Below, in pieces: positions 5,759 through 9,531 of a stretch of DNA of 9,531 bases; the first letter of the stretch is position 1; every line of letters begins with the position of its first letter. The position numbers and the translations under genes are program-made. Source of the stretch: Opitutia bacterium UBA3151 (lineage in GTDB: Bacteria; Verrucomicrobiota; Verrucomicrobiia; Opitutales; Seribacteraceae); NCBI GenBank assembly GCA_002364975.1, contig DEYT01000114.1:1-9531 (forward strand), given 5' to 3'. The notes under the pieces are model-generated. The model was not told the DNA's origin and did no database searches. It was given only the letters and a program-made list of their open reading frames with translations.

Positions 5759-8700
5759 ATGCCAAATCCAAACTTTATTTTATTCGTAACCACACTTTCG
5801 ACGGTTTCCTTTTGCCAAATTTTTGCTCAGGAAAACTCCACCGTAACTACAATTCCATACATAGATATACCGCAACAATCGGAACCTGAAAAGATCCTTT
5901 CAGTCCCCGAATTACGCGATAACTATAACATTGGACCCGATACGAATTTAGTAAGCCTGTTAAGGCAGATAAGAGAACTAGCGAATGGTGGGGATTTAGA
6001 AAAGGCTCAGGCTTTAGTTCAATCCGCGTTGACCAATATTGGAGCTACCGAAAAAAATAAATTTTACCTCAGTCAAATTAGGCAGCAAGAAACCAAGCTA
6101 TATTACGAGCTTGCAACTAAAGCGATGCGAGAGAAAAAGTTTTCTTTAGCCAGTCAATTTCTTGATCGATACAGGGAAAATGTTGCACTTGAATTAAGTG
6201 AACGAAAAAGAAAACGTGAGGTTGTACTAAATAAAGACGGACCGAAAGATGTCTCCTTAGTCGGAAAATTAGTTAAAGAATTAGACCAAGCCAAAAAAGA
6301 CCTAGCCGAAATTAGAGCCAAAGCTGGGCTTCCAGAGGATGATTCAAAACCAGATCTTGAAAGATTAATGGAACGGGAACAAGCCAATGTAAGTTCCGCG
6401 ATGAGGCAGAGTGAGAGATTATTGATCAAGGCAAGAAAAGCTGGAGAAGACGGTCGTTATGAAGAAGCGGATGAGTTATTGAATGAAGCACTCGCCAATT
6501 TACCTGAAGGATATTCGACGATTGCTATGATCAGTGATCTTTATAAGGCAAAGCAGCAGATTACTTGGTACAAAATGGGAGAAGCTATGCTAAAGGGCAA
6601 GGTTTCAGATGTGCAGAACCTGGTAGTAGAGTACAAAAAAATCGAAGATAATCGCAGAGAGGCAGAAACCGAAACCCTGGGTATAGGACCTGAAATAGAT
6701 TACGATGCAGAAATTCAAAAGGCTTTGGATAAAAACCGCGAGCAAGCAAAGCAGGCGGAATTTCTTCTCGAACAATCTAGAGAAAATATTAAGAAGAAAA
6801 AATACGACGATGCCGAGTCAGATCTTCTGAAAATAATGAATTATCTGGAGCCTAATACTTTAACTTGGCCCATAATTTTAGAAGCATCTTTGGTAAAAAA
6901 TCGTATCAATTTGGCAAAAGCGGAAGACTTTCGAGATAAAAAAGATTGGGACAAAGCAAATGAATTTTTAAACGCTTTTAAATTGGGTTTTAAACAAGAC
7001 AAAAATATCCAAGGGGATACTCTTTCTTTTGGAAGACCTGGATTGAAGGAAACCAGGGGAATCAAGGCTGAAGAGAAGGAATTGAGTTTGGCCGACAAAC
7101 TTTCGAAGAAAATAGAGGCGGACAAAAGAGACCCTTATCGGAGAGATATTTCTGAATACACACCACAATGGAAAGATGATCAAGAGAACCTTGAAGATTT
7201 ACTGATGCGGGCAAAAGTCCAATTCATAAACAACGATTTAATGGGAGCAACCGAAACTTATCGTGCTATTGAAACCCGATTCTCAGACAATTATGAAGCA
7301 AAGGAAATGCTTCGAAGGATATCAAAAATCAGACAAGAGGAGAGCTATTTGGGATATCTCAAGACCAGGCAGGAAATGCTTGAAGAAATTGACCGAGAAT
7401 GGGAACGACCCAAGGTTTTTGATCGTGTGGTTGAAGAAACTGCTGATGTAAAAGATGTTACCTCTAAAAGCGAAGAAAAGCTCAACCTAATTCAAATCTC
7501 TCCACAACCCTATTTTGAAACGCCTCTACCCGAGGTTATTATGGATCTTCAGAGACTTGCAAAATTAGGAGACTTAACAGAACCTGACCCAACCAAAAAA
7601 GGACTTTTGATGTATGCCAAGCAGCCACCCGATGGTGAGGAATTTCCCAAGGTAACCATTACGCTAATTCCCATGTCTCTAGGAAATGCAATTTCAGTCA
7701 TTACGGAATCAATCAGTTGGACTTATGAGATTGAGCCCAATGCCATTGTAATTTCTAAAACGGGAGGAAGTATTCAGGGTAGAAGGCTCGAAACTGAAGA
7801 ATATGAGATAACTCAAGGAACCGTGCGGAGAATGACGGGCGGATCCGGAGGCGGCGGCGGCGGCGGCGCCGCCGATCCATTTGCAGCTGGTGGTGGTGGT
7901 ATGGGCGGCGGCGGGGATGGAGATGACCTAAAAGTTAGGGCATACCTAGAAGCTGCCGGAATCACATTTGATGAAAGTAAGGGTCACCGTTTTGCGTTTG
8001 ATGGGTTCCTTATCATTGTAACCCATGACCGAAGAACTCTTGATAAAATCGAAAGAATTTTAGCTCGACTAGATAAGGATACGAGTAAGCAAGTTGAGAT
8101 CGAAACGAAATTTTTAGAAGTGCAGGAAGGTGCGCTTGATGAGATTAGCTTCGATTGGCAGTTTAACCTGAACCCTGTCGACTACTTAAGAGATCAAAGT
8201 GGTGGAATATTAGTTGATGAAAAGGGGAATGCTCAATTTGATTTTGGACAGTCTTTTTCTGGTAATACTAGAACCCTCGCTCAAGCCCACAGCCCTGGTG
8301 CTAGTGCCGACAGTGCAGTTAGTATTAGGGATTCGCTCAACCCAAATCTATCCATTGACATTCCTAATCCTGCTCCGGTACTGCCTGGATTTGTCGATAT
8401 TGGTTCAGGGGTAAATCCGCTCATTAATGCACAACGCGATAATATTCGATTTGCAGGTGCGCCAGGCAGTGCAATTCTTGGAGGTAGCCAAGCTAATTTA
8501 TTGATAAGTGCTCTGAAACGAAAACAAGGAACAGATTTATTAAGTGCTCCCAGAATTACAGTTGTGGACGGGGAAGAAGCGACTATTACCATTGCCCAAG
8601 AATTCATCTACCCCATCCAATACGAAGCACCTGAACCCCCTCAGGTAAATAATAATGGCGGTCAGGGAGGGGGAAATTTAGGAGGAGGAGTTACGGTACG

Positions 8701-9271
8701 ATCCGCAACCCCAGAATTTGGTGATGTGGCACCGGAAGGAAAACAGCAAGGCTTCCGAGAAGTAGGAGTGATTTTATTCGTTCGTCCAAAAGTGGAAAAA
8801 TACAATTCCATCAATTTGTTTTTACAGCCTGAAGTCACTGAATTTGATGGTTTTGTGGAATATGGAGGCCCATCCGCCGCAATCAATGATACCAAAACCA
8901 TTGTCCAACCCTCTGGAAACTTAATGCCTATTTTTTCCACCCGGAAAGTAGAAACCACGGTTACGATTTTCGATGGAGCAACGGTGGTCATTGGTGGTTT
9001 GACTCGGGAAGAAGTAAAGACCGTAAATGATAAAATTCCTGTGCTTGGAAACATACCCTTACTGGGTCGCCTTTTTCAATCTTCAGCTGAAAGTTATCAA
9101 AAGCGTAATCTTCTAATCTTTGTCAGTGCAAACATTGTATCACGAGGAGGTTCACCGGTTCGTGAAACCATTCAAAACATCAGCCCTCAATCTATATTCA
9201 AAGATCCTGTAATTATGACTCCCACCGGAACCATTCGGAGAAGCTTTAAGGAAACAGTAGGTTCAGAATAA
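5759..9271 (+). CDS. pilQ: TPR-containing type IV pilus secretin (Amuc_1098)
   Basis: A 1170-residue outer-membrane secretin, far longer than typical PilQ or GspD (roughly 650-750). Residues 1-24 look like a signal peptide (FILFVTTLSTVSF, cleavage near IFA-QEN) but have no basic residue before the hydrophobic core, which is odd. About seven degenerate TPR-like helix pairs follow (near 72, 119, 224, 274, 340, 388 and 483), rich in Lys and Glu. A first N-type domain spans about 578-670, then a Gly-rich linker (694-722), a second N-type domain (724-774, ending DKIERILARLDKD), and the secretin core from VEIETKFLEVQE (about 779) to near 1135. The secretin signature is clear at about 1068-1108: FDGATVVIGGLTREEV followed by KIPVLGNIPLLGRLFQS. 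A Gly/Asn-rich loop at about 962-980 lies where secretins have their gate or lip region. It should form the pore through which the pilus passes. I chose ATG 5759 over the adjacent TTG 5756; an in-frame TGA at 5753 excludes anything longer. Last gene of the cluster. Confidence 0.93.
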   Translation: MPNPNFILFVTTLSTVSFCQIFAQENSTVTTIPYIDIPQQSEPEKILSVPELRDNYNIGPDTNLVSLLRQIRELANGGDLEKAQALVQSALTNIGATEKNKFYLSQIRQQETKLYYELATKAMREKKFSLASQFLDRYRENVALELSERKRKREVVLNKDGPKDVSLVGKLVKELDQAKKDLAEIRAKAGLPEDDSKPDLERLMEREQANVSSAMRQSERLLIKARKAGEDGRYEEADELLNEALANLPEGYSTIAMISDLYKAKQQITWYKMGEAMLKGKVSDVQNLVVEYKKIEDNRREAETETLGIGPEIDYDAEIQKALDKNREQAKQAEFLLEQSRENIKKKKYDDAESDLLKIMNYLEPNTLTWPIILEASLVKNRINLAKAEDFRDKKDWDKANEFLNAFKLGFKQDKNIQGDTLSFGRPGLKETRGIKAEEKELSLADKLSKKIEADKRDPYRRDISEYTPQWKDDQENLEDLLMRAKVQFINNDLMGATETYRAIETRFSDNYEAKEMLRRISKIRQEESYLGYLKTRQEMLEEIDREWERPKVFDRVVEETADVKDVTSKSEEKLNLIQISPQPYFETPLPEVIMDLQRLAKLGDLTEPDPTKKGLLMYAKQPPDGEEFPKVTITLIPMSLGNAISVITESISWTYEIEPNAIVISKTGGSIQGRRLETEEYEITQGTVRRMTGGSGGGGGGGAADPFAAGGGGMGGGGDGDDLKVRAYLEAAGITFDESKGHRFAFDGFLIIVTHDRRTLDKIERILARLDKDTSKQVEIETKFLEVQEGALDEISFDWQFNLNPVDYLRDQSGGILVDEKGNAQFDFGQSFSGNTRTLAQAHSPGASADSAVSIRDSLNPNLSIDIPNPAPVLPGFVDIGSGVNPLINAQRDNIRFAGAPGSAILGGSQANLLISALKRKQGTDLLSAPRITVVDGEEATITIAQEFIYPIQYEAPEPPQVNNNGGQGGGNLGGGVTVRSATPEFGDVAPEGKQQGFREVGVILFVRPKVEKYNSINLFLQPEVTEFDGFVEYGGPSAAINDTKTIVQPSGNLMPIFSTRKVETTVTIFDGATVVIGGLTREEVKTVNDKIPVLGNIPLLGRLFQSSAESYQKRNLLIFVSANIVSRGGSPVRETIQNISPQSIFKDPVIMTPTGTIRRSFKETVGSE
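7838..7921 (+). repeat. GC-rich glycine tract with (GGC)6 run
   Basis: Within the secretin gene, this stretch encodes a Gly-rich linker and is strikingly GC-rich compared with the AT-rich surroundings. It contains six consecutive GGC codons (7850-7867), a perfect 12-base palindrome GGCGGCGCCGCC (7862-7873), then four GGT codons and a second GGC run (7904-7912). The tract separates the two N-type domains of the secretin and is likely a flexible hinge. A triplet run of this kind can change length by slippage without breaking the frame. Confidence 0.85.
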
Positions 9272-9371
9272 TTGGAAATGCCGATATCTTTGAAATTTTG
9301 TGAATGATTTTAAAATTTTTGATGAAAACCCCACTTCTTTCGTTAACAGCCTCAAATCCAAAAATATTTAA

Positions 9372-9405
9372 TCAAAAGAGGTTTTTTCAATTATCTTTGA
9401 GTTTT
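9372..9405 (+). terminator. Weak candidate terminator of the cluster
   Basis: TCAAAAGA (9372-9379) can pair with TCTTTGA (9394-9400) with one bulged A, followed by GTTTTT. The stem is AT-rich and short, so it would be a poor intrinsic terminator; position about 100 bases after the last stop codon of the cluster is the main support. The AAATTTT/AAAATTT dyad at 9293-9318 is an alternative, equally weak. Confidence 0.22.
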
Positions 9406-9474
9406 TGGTATTTAACTTCTAACTTATAAAGTGTGTAATTGCCCTATACCTCTTTATTTCTCTAACCTCTTTTG
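9373..9474. repeat. 11-base inverted repeat, 80-base spacing
   Basis: CAAAAGAGGTT (9373-9383) is the exact reverse complement of AACCTCTTTTG (9464-9474), separated by 80 bases without genes. It could bring the two ends of the region together in RNA or be a binding-site pair, or it may be chance in AT-rich DNA. No target-site duplication or transposase suggests a mobile element. Confidence 0.4.
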
Positions 9475-9531
9475 GCTCCTTTGTGTCGTGAAATCGCTTA
9501 AATTTTCACTTCACACTTCGAAGAATTGATA

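Larger units (their letters stand above)
9272..9531. other. Non-coding region after the secretin gene
   Basis: AT-rich sequence with no supported gene on either strand: I checked the frames entering from the right edge on the minus strand and the late GTG/TTG starts on the plus strand, and all meet stops within a few codons. It holds two weak AT-only hairpins (9293-9318 and 9372-9400), an 11-base inverted repeat (9373-9383 with 9464-9474), and a short direct repeat ACCTCTTT (9448-9455 and 9465-9472). TATAAA at 9425-9430 resembles a -10 box but has no -35 at correct spacing. No tRNA or other RNA gene is recognisable. Confidence 0.6.

Noticed and set aside
5759..5835. Secretin as a lipoprotein, because a Cys (C19) follows the hydrophobic stretch
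   Set aside because: The sequence VSF-C has Phe at -1, which does not fit a lipobox; cleavage after IFA is more likely.
5656..5889. Plus-strand open frame overlapping the start of the secretin gene (TTG start, 77 codons)
   Set aside because: No recognisable family, TTG start without ribosome binding site, and its second half overlaps the secretin signal peptide and early mature region, which read sensibly in the other frame.
7838..7921. Glycine tract as an assembly artefact or frameshift
   Set aside because: The frame stays open on both sides, and Gly-rich linkers at comparable positions are common in secretins; kept as a real feature, though the exact repeat number needs read support.
8281..9054. 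Minus-strand open frames inside the secretin core
   Set aside because: They lie opposite a strongly conserved secretin domain and have no independent start signals or recognisable features.

Overview
The window is AT-rich bacterial DNA, almost entirely coding. The best clue to its origin is a five-gene plus-strand cluster (754-9271) that matches, in order and in family, the Amuc_1102-1101-1100-1099-1098 pilus-like locus known from Akkermansia muciniphila and conserved in Verrucomicrobiota. The low GC, long proteins and divergence suggest a verrucomicrobial lineage other than Akkermansia, perhaps a marine Opitutae-type organism. That placement is an inference and no rRNA is present to test it.

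Layout. Positions 1-164 (minus) hold the start of a gene that runs off the left edge and begins with an acidic, Ser/Pro/Thr-rich, probably disordered stretch. Positions 194-679 (minus) encode a Nudix hydrolase 29 bases upstream of it, probably in the same transcript. A 74-base divergent intergenic region (680-753) separates these from the plus-strand cluster. The cluster encodes a small secreted protein (754-1434), a PilM-like actin-fold protein fused to a PilN-like membrane protein (1453-3216), a PilO-like bitopic protein of the Amuc_1100 family (3221-4348), a PilP-like bitopic protein of the Amuc_1099 family (4341-5630), and a very large TPR-secretin (5759-9271). Positions 9272-9531 are non-coding, with weak hairpins and an 11-base inverted repeat.

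How the genes work together. The order reproduces pilM-N-O-P-Q, the alignment subcomplex that links the cytoplasmic and inner-membrane parts of a type IV pilus or type II secretion-like machine to its outer-membrane secretin. Here PilM and PilN are one polypeptide: a PilN-like INLLP motif (seen as LNLLP) sits between the actin-like domain and a transmembrane helix. The secretin carries about seven degenerate TPR-like units ahead of its N domains. No pilin, prepilin peptidase, PilB/PilT ATPase or PilC gene lies in the window, so these parts must be encoded elsewhere.

Points of special interest: the PilM-PilN fusion; loss of the expected Asp in both phosphate motifs of the PilM fold; the TPR-secretin fusion; a GC-rich glycine tract with a (GGC)6 run and a 12-base palindrome inside an AT-rich gene; an unusual 128-base leader with an in-frame mini-ORF before the secretin; and the lack of a recognisable Shine-Dalgarno sequence before all seven genes.
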